Shown: positions 47,301 to 62,300 of the stretch, in pieces
How positions within the stretch are numbered: the first letter of the stretch is position 1
How the letters are laid out: each line of letters opens with the position of its first letter
Origin: Roseiconus nitratireducens
Lineage (GTDB): Bacteria; Planctomycetota; Planctomycetia; Pirellulales; Pirellulaceae
Direction of reading: 5' to 3'
Length of the DNA: 64,000 nucleotides
Assembly (NCBI RefSeq): GCF_008629675.1
Contig: NZ_VWOX01000001.1
Location: forward strand, 186,001 to 250,000
The notes under the pieces: generated by a model
The model's database searches: none
Seen by the model: the letters and a program-made list of their open reading frames with translations, nothing else
Told to the model about the DNA's origin: nothing
Translations under genes and position numbers: made by a program

Positions 47301-50300
47301 CGTACTGAGTGAGGACGACGATTTCCGGATCGGTGTCGCTGACATTGATGGCATACTCGGTTCCACGCCGGATTTCCAGCTGGTAGCGACCGGCCAAAAC
47401 CTCTTCCGGAGCATCCGGAACCCGCGGCACCTGGAAGAAGCCGGTTTGCGAGCCGGGATTGCTGTCGGTCACCATCTCACCCCGTTCGGCGAATCCGATG
47501 ATCACGTCGTCGATGTAGACGCCCTCGAAGTCGTTGTTCCGGGCGCGGGAGACATCGAACGCATCACCGTAGATATCGCCCGGGATGCCTTGGTTCATCG
47601 AACCGGAGGTGCTGAAGTCAAACCGCACCTGGATGTTCGAAGCACCGGCGAATTCAGACAGGTCGATTCGCGCCTGACGCCAACCCCCAGTGTTGTCGAA
47701 CAGTTCCTGGACGCGTTGTCGAAAGTCAAAGGACGCGTTCGAAGACGTCGAGACGAATTCCGGCAACTCTTCATCCAACAGCGAGTTGTTCGTCGCCAGC
47801 ATGCTCCACGAAGCACCGCCGTTGGTCGACAACTGCACGCGGAAGCTGTCCCGCATGTCGTTGGCGTCCGCGTTGACATTCTGGGTGTCCATGAAGTAGT
47901 TGAAGTAGATCGTTGGCTTGTCGGCCGAGTCGTATCCGGCCAGGCTGAACGGATTGGTCGCCAGACTGCCGAGCGCACCGCCGGGCAGGTTGTAGTTGTT
48001 GGCGAAGTCCGGATTGGTCGACAGGTCTCGTTGGGTGTTGAAACTGACACCGTATTGCCCGCCGCCGTCATAGGGGATGTAGCTCTCTTGGTCGTTCTGG
48101 ACCGGCCAGTCTTCCATGCCGAAGTAGAAGCTAACGCCTCCCTCGGCTTCGTCGGTGTCGTACGGACGGTTGAAATCGGAGGGATCTTCGCGGCTCAGGT
48201 CGAACGCGCTGTTGATCCCGTGCCCCGCGTCGTTTCGGCGCCTGAGGGTCGGGTGCCACAGGTTGAAGTCCAGTGGCGAGAACGCCAGACCGGTGGATGA
48301 TACGCCGGTCGAGATCGATGACGCACCGCCAGCGAATACCCCCTGAAGAACACCGTTGGTGTCGAATGCGACCAGGGTCCCGTCGCCGGTGACACCAAAC
48401 AGCAGATCTGCAAAGGTTCCACCTTGAAGGTTGGTCGGTCCGGCCGACAAGCCTTCGAAACTAAACCCTAGGTTCGCAATCACCGTTGCCGCGCCGGTGG
48501 TGGTGCTGATGGAGAACAGCTGGCCGGAATCGTCAACGCCGTACAGCGTGTCATTCACGAACGCCATGCCGGTCGGAGTGAACGTGGTTGAGATCGTTCC
48601 GATGCGTCCCCAGGGTTGGCCCTGAGCGGTCGCGGCCGATCCGTTGGCCGGGTTGGCGCGGTACAGCGTCGCTCCGCCGGGCTGGGAGCCACCGAATCCA
48701 CGATTGCCTTGAACGGCGTAGTAGAGGCTGTAATTGGGCGTGTTGTTGTTGTTGTTGAAGCCGGTTCGGTTGTAGGCGAGCGCCTCAACGTTGTTGGACG
48801 TCAGTTGTTGGATGTTCGGCGGGTTGGTATTCGGGTCAAAATCCGCGATCCCGTCATTCCCGACGACGGTTTGGCCCGCCGTGGCGGGATCGATCGACAC
48901 CAAAGCACCGGCGGAGTTGTTCGGCGGCGGGTTGCCTTGGAACAACGACCGCATGGCGAACATGCGGCCATCGGTCCGCATTGCGAAGTCGCTCGTTTGC
49001 ACATTCAAGTCGCCCACTCGGTCGATGACGTCACCGGTGAACGGGTTGACCATCGAAAGGCCGCTCGGGCCGCCGACGTACAGAACCATCTCGTTGAGAG
49101 TGAAATCGATGACGTTCGTTGCCAGCGTCGCCGACGAATCGATGTCGAACAGGGTTTGCACCGGCGTGACCGTCGTGAAGCCACGTTCCTCGGTCCCGGT
49201 CGTGTGACCGCTGAAACCGATGTGGTCCTCGGCAATCCTTCGAACCGAATTGACCGGTTCCAAGCGAACCAGGGATGATCCCGATCCGGCGTTGAATGTT
49301 CCCGACAATGCTGTGGGGAGCTGACCGTTGGACGCCACCGCCACGTAGTACGTTCGGCTGGCCCCGGCCGGAATCAAGCCGGTCGGCATTTGCACGCTTC
49401 CGATAAACGGATCTAGCGATCCGACGCTGCCTCGCGTCAAGTCCTCGGTGCTGGTGCCCTGTCCGGGCAACGCGCGATCGTCTTGGACGTTTGAATCGCG
49501 GCTGATCAGAATGGGGATGCCGTTTTCATCAAACACCGCCAGCACGGTATCGGGGCGTGCCAAGCCGTCCGCGTAGTCGATGTCGAAAATGGTCGACCAG
49601 GTTTTTCCGCCATCATTGACGCCTCCGATCGCCTGAACCTGGTCGATGTCCAGTTCGAACTGGTACCAGTCAATGTCATTCGCCGCGGACAAGTCGCCGG
49701 CCAAGCTGATCGTCGATCGCTCGCTGACCAGCAAATTGCCGAGTTGCTGCGCGGAGCCGAACGTGTTGTTGCCCGCACTCGACTCGGCGGCCTCGCCGGT
49801 CAAGTGAGAGTGAGCCGGAAGCCCCAGCACCTCGATGCCGTTGGTGGCGTAGCGGATGTCGGCGGCTCGGATGGTCGAGCCGGGGACTTCATCGATTTGA
49901 CGCAGTCGAATCTGCATCTGGTAGCTGCCGCGGCTGCGTTCCTCGACCACGTCGGGATCGACTTCACCCGGACGAGCACTGCGGACCCGCACGTAGTAGG
50001 TCTCGACGCTTTGGTCGCCGGCAGGCAACGTCAGACGCATTCCGGCGTCACGCGGGTTGGAAGTATAGAGGTCGCCACCGAAGGAGGAGTCTTTGTTAAG
50101 CGACTGGGCGATGCCGGTGAGGATTGAGTTGTTCAAGGCGCTGGCCAGCACCACACCGTCGCTGTCGATCAATTCGACCACGACGTCCAGAGAGGAGTCG
50201 GTGCGATCGATATCGATCCAGACTTCGGTGCCGGGGTTGGCATCAAAGCTGTAGACGTCGGCGTCAGCGGGATTGTCCAGAGCGACTTTGCCCAACACCG

Positions 50301-53300
50301 TGAACCCGACGCGGCGGTCATCGTCGCCGTTCTTGTCATCGACGGACAATGTGCCCAGGAACTCGGCGGTCGTCGGGGTCGAGTTGATATCGTTCTGCCC
50401 GATCCGCGCGTTTTCATTTTCCAAACGGATCGCGACGTTGCGGTCGTTGCTGAATCGATCCAGCCGCAAGCTACGCCAGTCACCCGCCTGGCCTTCGGAC
50501 GCCCCGTCGTTGTTGGTGTCAAAGACCAGTTCACCTGCCAGATCAAATCCGGCCGCGACCGTGTCATCATCCAAGGAGGTGAAGATCACCGGTCGATTGG
50601 TCGCACCGAGCACGTACAGGCTTCCGCCGATTCGGTCGCTGATATCCAGCGGGTCTCCGGTGGCGGTAAAGCCCGCGTCCGCACCGGCCAGCTTGACGAC
50701 CAGGCTGCCTGCTTGCGTACTTTGCAGACGCAAGCCGCCCAGCGAGTGGAAGTTCGGGATCTTGATTTCGTCTCGGACCACGTGCGCGACGTCGACGTCA
50801 TCCCAAGCGCCTTCGGTTTTCAGGACGCCGCCGCGCACCTCCATTCCATTGAGGTCGTTGTCTTGCAATCGGTTCAATCGAACCAGCGGTCCGTAGTTGT
50901 CGACGAACTCGGTGAACGCACCCAGAGCCCCGGTTTGTCGACCGGGATCTGCCTGTGTGCTTGCTTGCAGCGAGTTGACGTCGATCGTGATCGCCATGCT
51001 GTTGGGGTTGTCGTAAATCTGGTTTCCGACCAATACCGGCTGAGCTCCGCGAACAAAGATCACGGCATTGTCATTTCTGCCGCGGCCGTTGCGATCAGAG
51101 CTCGCGGTGCCCGAAAGGTTCCGTCTGAACACGCTGTTGGCGATTCGGACTTCGCCCTGGTGGATTTCGATCGGATTGAAGTTATCAAAGTCACCTTCAA
51201 TCGCGGTTTCACCACCGCCGTATTGAAGCAGGATGTGATCCAGGCTGCCGGACGAGGAGTGTCCAAAGTAAATGCCGCCCCACTGTCCCGCCTGAGGCAT
51301 CGTGTTGTCGGCGTCGTTGGTCGTGTCCGACGTGCCACCGGCACCGTAGGTGTCGTCTTTGAGCGCGGTGAAAATGACTTCCGATCCCTCCGAGCCTTCG
51401 GCGATCAGCTGCCCGCCGATCTCCACTTCGATTCGGGCACCCTCCAATTTCACGATCGTGCCGGGGTCGATGGCCAGACGGGCGCCCGACCGCGCGACCA
51501 GCTGGCCGCTCGTTGCGTCAGGGCCGCCGGGATTGCCTGCAACTTGCAGCGTTTCCGTCAGCACGTGAACGATGTCGGTGTCATCAAACCGTGCGGGGAC
51601 ATCCAACTGGTCCAGCGGTTGCCCCAGATCCGTTCGGATCCGAATGAACAGGCCGTTGATACTGTTGTCCACGATCAGGTTGTCATGAATGTCCGGGCCG
51701 ATTCGTCCCAGAGACTCTTCGAAGCTGTTCGGGTCGGCCGAAACCGCCGCGTCGGCACTGCCGCGGATCGCAAGATTGCTGATCGTCGGACGGGCACCGA
51801 TCAGGTGCACCGGAGTGAAAGTCTGCTCGAGCGAATCGATCGTGACCTTGCCCCCCCCGTTGTTCAGGTCCGCCAGGTTGATGTGATTCAGGAAGATGCC
51901 TTGATCTTCCAAGTCCGAATCGGCGCGGATCACGATGCCGCCCCAGTCGCCCGACTCGGGCGCCACACCGGGACCGTCGTCGTCTCCACCGAAGGCATCA
52001 TTGCGGAAAGACCGGAAAAGCACCGGATCGTTGGGTGTCCCCAGAAGCTGCAAAGCAGCGCCACCGCGGTTGATGTTTTGCGAGGACGTCCCGACGTCCA
52101 CGATCGAACGCTGCATTTTGAACAACGCGGCAGCATCGACCATCACCGTCACGCCCTGTGGGACATTCAGGTTCAATCCGTCGATCAGCGTCGCACCGTC
52201 GTTGTCTTGGCCAACCAGGTAGGCGCGGTTGTCGGTCGCTGTGGCCAGGTCCCCATCATCTCCGCCGTTGCCGACGATTCGCACCAGATTGGACGATTGA
52301 ATGAGTCCCGGGGCGCCGGACAGGTCGCGACGTTCAATGCCGGACAGTTGGACGATCGAACCGTTGACCGAGGCGGTCACGGTCCAGCCGACATCCGGAT
52401 CGTTGATCGCGTCGGCAATCGCCTGGGCGACTTCCACATCCGTCGCGTCTTCGGCAATCGTGATGCGGTTGCTGATACCCGATGCGGGGGCGAACTCAAA
52501 GACGAACGTTTCGGAATTGTCGTTCGGCTCGATCACAACCAGCGTGTCGCCTTCGTTGATCGCGGAGGCGCCGCCCGTCGGAACGACGATCCGCGTCCGA
52601 GCGGCGGCAAATGCGGAGGGGATGCTGTCAAACGGATCGGCGATGGAGCCATCCCCATCGGCACCGCTGGAGGTGTCGTTCATCTTGTCGACAAAGATCG
52701 TTGGTCCACTTTGGAACCAGAAATCGTAGACACCGCCTGGGGCACCATCGGAGTCTCCGTCGAACGCCCCACCGCTGGCATCCTGCAACTGACTCTTCGC
52801 GTCAGCAACGAAGTTCAACTCGACTTCGTATCGGCCATCGCTGATTCCGCCGAATCCTGAATCAGAAATCCCGGGATCGATGTCCTCCAAACCGGAACTG
52901 TGAACACCCAGGTAATACGTGCCCGGTCCGAGGTGCAATTGAATCCGTGAGTCGTCACCGAAGTAGTCGTCGTTGGACGCGATCAGTTCACGCGTGACGC
53001 GGCCGTTTTGGGTGGTTTCGCGGTACAGCGACAGTTCGGTATCGAGCAGACTGACACCGGAGCTGAAGCGTTCGGCAAATGTCTCCGCCGTGAGCGTACC
53101 GTTTTCCACCAGCTCAAACCGGTAGAGGTCCAGGTCACGAGACGATGGAGCCAGGATGTGTTTCGCGTGGATCACATCCACGGGCCCGGGAAAGATCGGC
53201 TCGCCGTTGTCGTCGAACCGGTTCTGCGGCCGATCACCCATGACCGTCAACGCGGGCTGCTCGTAGGTATGGCCGAGACCCAGACTGTGGCCGATCTCAT

Positions 53301-56300
53301 GCATCGCCGTTTGGAACCATCCGCCGCCGTACAAACTGGTCCCCCAGTTTTCCGCGGCATCCATGATCACGCGGCCGAAGAGGCTGCCTTCCGACAGGCC
53401 AGCCACACCGCCGGGACCGACGGGGATGTCCGGAGAAATCGCGCGCATGTCACCGGTGACCACCGTCAGGCCAGAACTTGCGGTTTCATAGAACTGGATT
53501 CCCAAAAGTTTTCCATAGATCTCAAAGATCTCTCGCGCCCGATCCTTTTGGTTTTCGGTAATCGCGTTGACGGCTCGGTCACCGGAGGGCAGGACGCCGT
53601 AGTCATCCTGGAAGTTGTAGGGCGCGGTGACGATGTTCGACCGGGGGCCGCCATTGAGGTGAGTTTCGTAGGGGACATCCCGGTGGCCGGGGTCATCGAT
53701 TCCACCGGGAAGTCGAAGATTGAAGTCGGGCGAATCGATCTCCGCCGAACGCATGAATCCGGCGTCGCCGAGAACACCCACGTCGGTGGCCGTCAAGTAA
53801 GACGAATTGTCGTCGTCGGCCACGAAGACTTGGTCGAAGCGGATTTCCAGCGCGTAGCCGCCGGTGGTCGTTCCACCGCTGGAGGAGCCGGTGTTGTTCG
53901 GGTCGTAATCATCGTTGCCGCTGCTGGAGACGCCAATGTAGTAGACGCCGGCCGCGGGCGTCGCCGCGATCAGTTGTTCCAACTCGCCAACCGACGCAAC
54001 GGTCGAACGCGCCAGTTCGTTGCCCGCTTCATCAAACAATCGAATGGTGACATTCAATCCCGCATCGGGAGTGACGCGGATATCGACGTTGCCGGGATCC
54101 AAGAAGTTGACGCGGTAAAGATCAACGTCGTTGGCGCCCACACCCAGCTCGTCTCCGATGAATGCCTGCGTCGCGAAGTCGGCCGGGGTGTCGTCGGGAT
54201 CGTTCAGGATCAACCGCCACTGGTTCAGTTGACCAACGTCACCCGCCATGGTGTCGCGGACTTCCAATTGCCAGTCGCCCAACGATTGTTCGCCATCAAA
54301 TGCCGACAGAGGATCAGCGGGACGATAGCTACCGACGTAGGGGCCTTGGCCGGATGTGATCGAGACGGTTGCTTCGTCATCCAGCAGGGTGCCGGGGAAC
54401 GGTTCCAGGATGGGATCGAATGCCTGGGCAATGCCACCGCCGCCATCGCCACCCAGGCTGGTCACCGGAAGGGAACTGGTCAGCGTGCCCAGCGAGGCAC
54501 CGCTGTCGGGATCGATGCGGGTAATGGTGCTGGAGCCACGCGCCGCGGCCAGGAAGCCGTCAACGAATGCCAAGCCCAATATCGGATCGCCGTTATCGGT
54601 CAATGTGGCCAAAACCGACCCGTCCTGTGGATCCAGTTCAACGATGTCGCCGGAGGCATTGATGCCAAACAGGGTGCCCCGATCACCGCCTCCGACAAGT
54701 CCGCCTTGAAGTTCTTGGGCCGGTTTGACCGTCTGGACGATTTCGTCGTCAAACGGATCAAAGAACACCAGGTTTCCATTGCCGGAGTCCTGCAGCACCA
54801 ACTGACCGTTCAGCACCGCCAGAGCGTCAATTTGATTGCTCAGTCCCAGCGCCGCCAGGTCCACGGTGTTGATCCAGGCCCCGGTGGCTGAGTCCAGCGT
54901 GTACAGCGTGCTGTCACCGTCGGCCACGAAGTACAAGGCCGTGCCGAGTTGGGCCAACGAACCGCTGCCCGGCGTGGTCACCGGAGTCGGAATCGAATTG
55001 AGCGTCGCCCCGGTTACCGAATCCAACTCCAGAATCGTGTCGCCGCCGTTGGAGATGGCGAAGAAAGAGTTGCTGATTTCGGGCGCGACGGAAATCCGTG
55101 TGCTGAGTCCGGAACCGACAAACGGAGTCCGGCTGCCGTCGATCCAGATTTGCAACAGGTCCTCGCCGGGTTGCTGCACACCGGCGTCGCGAATTCCGAC
55201 GCTGGGGAAGTCGGAGGTGTAACGGAACGTGTGGATCTGGTTGTTTTCCAGCCAGGCGATTTGATACTCCGACGAATCATCGACGGCAATTTCGCGATCG
55301 GTGCCGCCCGAGATCGGCACAGGATCGCCCATGAGCAACCCGCGGTCGGTGATGCGCTGGACATACGTTTGTCCCGTGTTGAAATCCTCAAACAGCACGC
55401 TCGCGGACCCGTCTTCAGAGACCGCCAGTTTCGTGTCGACCGCAACGTCATACACCTGGACCGGTTCTGCGATTGAATTTCCCGCGGAGTCGAATCGGCT
55501 CAGGTACGCGCCAAAGTTAACCGCGGCGTTGCTGGTCCACGTTGCCGTGATATTGCCGGCCCCGTCGATACCGACTTGCACGGTACGGACCGATTCGCCC
55601 TCTACGACGACGGGTTGCGTTCGCGGTGTTCCGTCCGGCTCAAAGATTTGGAAAAAGCTTTGGACGTCGATAAATCCGTCGACCTCCACGTCTGCGTCCC
55701 AGGCGACGACAAAGAAGTCGCCGGAGGGCGCGTAGGCGACGCTTGTTTGGTCAACCGAGCCAACCCATTCTGGGCGAACAACAAGTTCGGCTGCCACGGA
55801 ATTCCCCGCGGCGTCAAACGCTTCGTAGGCAAAAAATTCGGGAATCCCATTGGTCGGTTCAAAGCTGATGACAAACTCGCCGTCACCGGCAACCGATAGC
55901 AGGGGTTCGGTACTATTGGTTCCCTGATTCTGCGGTGTAAACTCGCCACCGAGGGCAACACCATTGATATCGAATCGACGGCCTTTGATCGGGAAGGTGT
56001 TGAGGAACTCGCCCGGGTTTGCCGGATCCGGAACAATCTCGAGGGTGCGCCAGACGACGACGACGTTTCCGGCATCGTCGATTCCGACTTGCGGCGTGTT
56101 TTGGTCGCCGTCGGTCACCTCCGCCACCAGGAACTCGCCGCTGATCGGATTTCCGTTTGCGTCGAAGGTTTGGGCGTAGACTCCTTGTGAGAGGTCTTCG
56201 TCACGACGATTCTCGGTCCACGCAAAGACGGTCTGGCCGGAGGCATTGCGGGCGAGGGCGACGTCCGCCTTGTCGGGCTGACCGAACTGACTGATCGTCT

Positions 56301-59300
56301 GCTCAGCCCCGACGGGCGTGTCGTTGCTATCGAAGATCTGCAGGTGAACACCACCACCACCCGCGGACGATTCAAAGGCGACCGCGTACGCCCCGCCGGG
56401 CAGCGCGGTGATAGTCGGGTTGTCTTGAACGCCTGCGACGATCTGGTTGAGCACAAACTCATCGCCCAACGCGATCCCGCTCCCGGTGAAACGACGGCCG
56501 TACAATTCGGTCGAGCTTCCATCGATCGATGGTCCGAACCAAGTGACCAAAAAGTCACCATTGGTCAGGAATGTGGATTGCTGACGGTTTTGGCTCCCCG
56601 AAGTCAGTGTGTTGATCTGAAACTCGGAAGTGCTCGGCGATCCGGTGTCGTCGAACAACCGGCCCACCACGCCGATGCCGTCGCCATCGGGGCTCTCCCA
56701 GACCGCCAAAAATCCTCCGGCCGGGTTGGGACTGAAATGCGGGAACAGTTGGTTACCCAGCGTGTTTTCTGGGACCAAGAATTCCGAATCGTTGCCGTCT
56801 TGGATGACCACCGTGTCCATGTCGACGACGCCACCGGTGTTGTCGGCCAACGTCACATTGCCACGATCCTGGTTGCCGTCGGCACCGACAAATTCGATCT
56901 GGAACCGCAGATTGGAGCGGCCGCCCTGGTTGATCTCCGTGATCGTCGCCGAACCGTCGTCCAAGTTGTTCTCAAACAACAACATCAGCGGCTGGTCCAC
57001 ACCGCCGTCGGCGCCCGCGAAGGTCACCAGAAAATCTCGTGTGGCGCCGGTGAATGCGGGAACCACCGTGATGCCGTTCCCGGTATTGCCCAAGGCGCGC
57101 AGCTCCGCCTGGATATTGTTTGCGGTGGTCACACCGTTGGCCGCAGTCGTTCCGGCGTAATCGATGGCAGCGGTGATCTGGCCGGCGTGGGCCAGACGGA
57201 ACGTGCCGCCGGTCGGTTCGTTCGGCGGATCGGTAAAGCTGATCAATTGGACTTCGTCGGAGGTCCCAGATGCCGGGGTCACGACCACATTGCGTCCGAT
57301 GGCGTTTAGCTCGGATTGGATCTCGGCGGCATCGAACACGTTGTTGCCGGTGTAGTTGATCACACCCGTTTGCTGACCCTCGTGCGCCAGCCGATAGGTC
57401 GATCCGACCGAAGGCGGTCCAAGTAGTTCGATTTCCTGAATCTCGTTCAGATCACCCGGAATCGCTTCGCCGTTGCTGTCGAATCGCTTCGCGTAAACGC
57501 CCCACCCGCTTCCGTCCTGCAATTCGCTGGACCAACCGACTGACAGTTCGCCGTTATCGGCCAACGCCAAAGCGGGAAGCAGTTGGCGATCTGGTATATA
57601 CGTGTTCGCGCGGATTTCGCCGGTGGTGCCCTGTTGGACTTCTTCGACGACCACATGCGTGACGCCATTGCTGAAGTCGCCGAGGGAAATCAGCGGCTGA
57701 TCCTGGCTGCCGTCCTGGCCACGGAACGCGACCTGAAAGCGCACGTCGGGATTGGAGCCCTTCACGGTCTCTTCAACATCGATCGTCGTCGCCGGATTCA
57801 AACCATTGTTAGAGACCTGCAGCAGTGGCAGGTCCTGACTTCCGTCCGCACCGCCAAAGTTGACGCGGTATTCGAGCAAGCTGACCGCCGTGACGGTCAA
57901 CGCCGCGTCGATATTCGCCAATGCACGCAATTCCGTCTGAATGGCCGCTGCATTGGCCGCTGCGTCGGCCGGATCAAACGTGATCGCGTTGGCGATCGCG
58001 GTGCCTTGATAGGACAGTTCGAAGGTCCCGTCGGTGGGAAGGCTTCCCAGCCGAATCGTCTGAACTTCATCCAGATCGATCGGTGTAACGTTGACCTGAT
58101 TGCCAAGGCTGGCCAGTTGACGCAATCGCGTTTGGATATTCGCAGCCGTGATGTTGCCGCGATTCACGCCTGCGTAGCTGATGTTGTTGGTCTGGGATCC
58201 GTTGAACAGCAGCGTGAAGTTGCGGGGTGATGCCGGCGGTCCCAAGAATTCAAGCGTTTGGATCTCGTCGCGAGCGTCGAGCGGATTTCCCGCCGCATCA
58301 AATCGGCGGAAAATCAATCCTTGCGAATCACCGTCCGCGTCTCCGGCTCCCCAGGCCACCGTGAAATTGCCCAGGTCGTCGATGACGATCTCCGGAGCGC
58401 TGTTGGAATCGACTCCGTCGATCGTGTTGACTTTGATAGGCGTTCCGACCAGCGCGCCCGTCGCGTTGAGACGTTGCACGTAGATTTGAGTGGCCACATC
58501 GGTTTGGTACCAGGCGACGACCGCGTCACCGCTGGCGTTCATCGCGACCGCCGGCAGAACGTCGGATGACCCCGGGCCGGGAATCAGGAATTCGTCGCCA
58601 GCCGGGTTGCCAGGGGTGGGCAGTGGATTACCCGAAGCGTCGAATCGGCGGGCATAGATTGCACTCTGTCCCGATTGCCCCGGACTTTGCCAGACGACCA
58701 GCGAGTTGCCCGCGGCGTCGGATGCGATCGCCGGGCGTTGCTGGTTCCCAAACTCGAAGGTTCCCACCGTCGTTTCTTCAGACGGAATGAACTGGGCACC
58801 GGTGACGGTTTCGTAGTTGAATTGGATCGAGTCGTCGGATTCCCTTAAGACGACCTGGAAGGTCAACGGCGGATCATCGGCGCCTGCCAAGCCGTCCAAC
58901 CGAACATTGTTCCACTGGATAATCAATCGCTGGTCACCGCCGCGGCCGCGAACTTCCCAGAACACAGCCTCCTCGGGCCCGCTGGAGGTGAACAGGTCTT
59001 CCCAGAACGGCAAGATCGACGCCTGCAGCGGCGAATCGGTCAGGTCGCCGTTGTCGGGCGTGGCGTTCGGGTTGACGAACGTGATCACGCCATTGGTGCT
59101 CACGTACAGGTCGGTGTACGTGTTGCCGAAGTAGGAAAACCGAAACTGGCCGTTGACCGGGTCGGTCAGATCCGACGCGGTGATCAACTGGGTTCCGTCG
59201 TCGATTCCGCGGATCGTCGAATACGTCGCCAAGTACATGTCCTGACTGCCGACGGCGACCAGGCTTTCCGTGGTCGGACCCAGATCGAATTCGACCGTCG

Positions 59301-62300
59301 ATCGGAACGATCCGGTGTGAAGGAAGTTTCCATCGTCGTCGGTCGCCACACCCAGACCGGCGTCATCCTGGAATCCGCCCATGGAAGTCAACACGTCGGT
59401 GGCCCCGTCGGCGGTCAGACGCAGCAGGAAAATATCCGTTCCGCCGTTGCTGGTGATCCCGCTGAAACTGCTGCGGAACGTTCCCGTGACATAGGCCCGG
59501 CCGGCATCGTCGACGGCGATGTCTTCGCCCGAATCGGTCGATCCTGCGCCGAAGCTTCGAGTCCACTGTTGGTTGCCGTCTTGGTCGTATTTCACGACCA
59601 CGATGTCGTTGTTGTTGGCCCCGGTGACCAGGACGTTGTTGTCGGCATCGATGGCAACCGCTTTGATATCGTCGGTGACCGCGCTGCCGATTTGATTGGC
59701 CCAGCGAAAGGTTCCGTCAGCCGCGTACTGCACGACAAAACCGTCGGTGCTTCCGAGGCTACTCAACAGGTCAATGTTGGTCGCGCCGCCCGCAAGGTTG
59801 AAATCAACCGAACCGGAGAATGCACCCGTGATCGTGATGTTTCCGTCACCGTCGACGGCAATCTCCCGTCCACGATCGGTACCACTGCTTCCGATCGAAA
59901 AAGCCGAATCCGTGTTGCCGTCGTTGTCCAAAACCCACACGAACGCATCACTGCTTCCGACACTGGTCAGCGGGACCGTGCCGAAAGTCGCTGCGCCGGT
60001 GAACTGGCCCGTGACCAGGACATTTCCGGAGGCATCGAGCGCCAGTCCGGCGCCTTCGTCTGCGGTCGCCGATCCAGCGCGACGAACCCACTGCAGGTTT
60101 CCGTCGGTGTCAAGCTTTGCCACGAACGAATCCGTGTTGCCGTTGCTGACAACAGGCGTGCCGTCGAAGTCGGCCGTGCCGGAGAATGATCCGGTGAAGT
60201 AGACGTTTCCGCTGGCATCCACTTCGATATTGCGGCCGGTATCGACACCGGTACCGCCGTAGCTTTTGGCCCAGACGAAATTGCCGGCCGAATCATACTT
60301 GGCAACGAAGATGTCGTTGATGCCGTCACTGGTCAGTTCAAAGGTGCCGGTTGTTGAAGGATCGAAATCAACCGTGCCCTGGAACACGCCGGTCAGATAG
60401 ACGTTCCCATTGTCATCTCGCGCAATGGCGTTGGATTGTTCGGTGGACAATCCGCCGATGTCTTTGACGAACCCTTGTCCGACATACTCCTGCAAGATGC
60501 GTTCGCCGGAAACACTGATGTCTTCGAAGGTTGGATTGACCACCTGCGCTCGATAGCCGAACTGATTGGTCTCACCAAAGATCGGCTGCATGCTGCCCAG
60601 TGGCAGACTCTTGACGATCCCGGCTTGAGAGCCGGTGCCGAGCGAGACGCTGGCGACGCCGCGGGTGGTCGTCACCCGAATGTCATCGACGAACCAGCCT
60701 TCATTGATGACGCTGCCATCGCTATCGAAATTGAACTCCAATTGGATTTCTCGACCGCGAAACGCGCTCAAGTCAACCGATTCGCTGACCCATCCGCCGG
60801 TCCCGGACGAATTCTCAAAGGGGAGGCCCAGCAGTTCGCCTTCCGCCGATCGCACGAAGATCCGTGCGTAATCGAAACCGCTTTCCGCGGCGAGCCGATG
60901 ATTGAATTGCAACTGGATGTCATCGGGCAGCGCCGGATCGGTGAGATCGATGACCGGCGAAAATAGCGATCCAATCGCGTTGTTCTGATACTGACCCTGG
61001 GTCGCAGGCGGGACCGGTTCGGTCCCGAAATAGAAGCTGTCTTCTCCGCTGTGACCGCTGTCGTTTCCACGCAGTTTGGTCAGGTGCCATTCGTCGCTGT
61101 CGGGGAATGGCGACGTGTTGAAAAAGCCCTCGGAGGATGCGACCGTGTTCAACTCGGCCGTTCCTCGATTCAAGAACGGCGTGACTTGGACGATCGGCGA
61201 ATCGTAAGGGGTGCCCACGCCGGTCCGGGTGAAGTTGATTTCGAATCGATTGGCCGTGGTGGACGAAACACTGACGTCAACGGTCAAGCCGGGGTCGAGC
61301 AACTGTTGCAATTCGAACTCGATCCGATCGGCCGTCTCCTGGTCGACGCCGGTAAAATCGGGGAGCCGGTTGACCGCCGATCCGTCGTAGAACAGGAACA
61401 GAAACCCGTCATCCGCGAGTCCGTCAATGGGATCGGGGATGATGTCCAGGTACTGCGTGCTGCCGTCACTGAAGTCAACCGAGAACAGGACTTCTTCGCC
61501 GCCGGACGTGAAGCTGGTCTGTTGCCAGAAAGGCTGATTGACTTCGGCCACCGTGTAGGTGACGCCACGAGGCAGGCCGACGAAGGAGTAATTGCCATCG
61601 GCGTCGGTCACCGTGCTGCGTTCGAATGGATCCAGCACCGCGTTGTCGTTGACGTCCAGGAAGATTGTCCATCCGGCCAGACCAGGTTCGTTCGGATCCT
61701 GAACCCCGTCACCGTCCAGATCATTGAACTTGGTCCCGTAGATCTGGCCCTGCAATTGATCGCTGCCGAGATCGCGAATCAATTCGACGCGCCGACCGCT
61801 TGGAGATACCAGGAAGACTTGAAGATCTTCACCGGCCTCATGGTCGATGTCCACTTGGACTTCAACGTCGCGCACCAGGAAGTCCTGGTCGACGGCGATG
61901 GAAGACACGACGCTTCCCATATCCGGAATAGGAAGGGTGATCGGGTTGCCATCGTCGTCCAATTCGATCGGCGTCTCGTACACCGCAAACGGCGCTTGCT
62001 GCGAAATGGTCCCCAGATTGGTTGCCGCGCCGAGCGAACTGTTGGCTTCGTGGTGTTCACCGATTTGAAGGTGGAAATTCGCTGCGGGAAGGTCTTCGGC
62101 AAACGTCAGCGCGACCATCCGTTCGGCAGCGTCATAGCTGGCACTGCTCGGCAGGCGAACCTCACCGGTCGTCTTGTCTTCCAGACGATAGAACGCGCGG
62201 TCTTCAACGCTGGTGACGTTCATGTCGTCGTTGAAATAGACATGAACTTCATCCAACGCCTGGCTGAGCGCGCCGCTGACCGGATCTCGTGTGACCGGCT

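Noticed and set aside
43000..55000. Several long open frames on the plus strand (up to about 700 codons) opposite the giant gene
   Set aside because: They are Arg-, Val- and Asp-rich mirror translations of a GC-rich coding strand, resemble no family and change frame repeatedly. The minus frame is continuous and full of recognisable domains.
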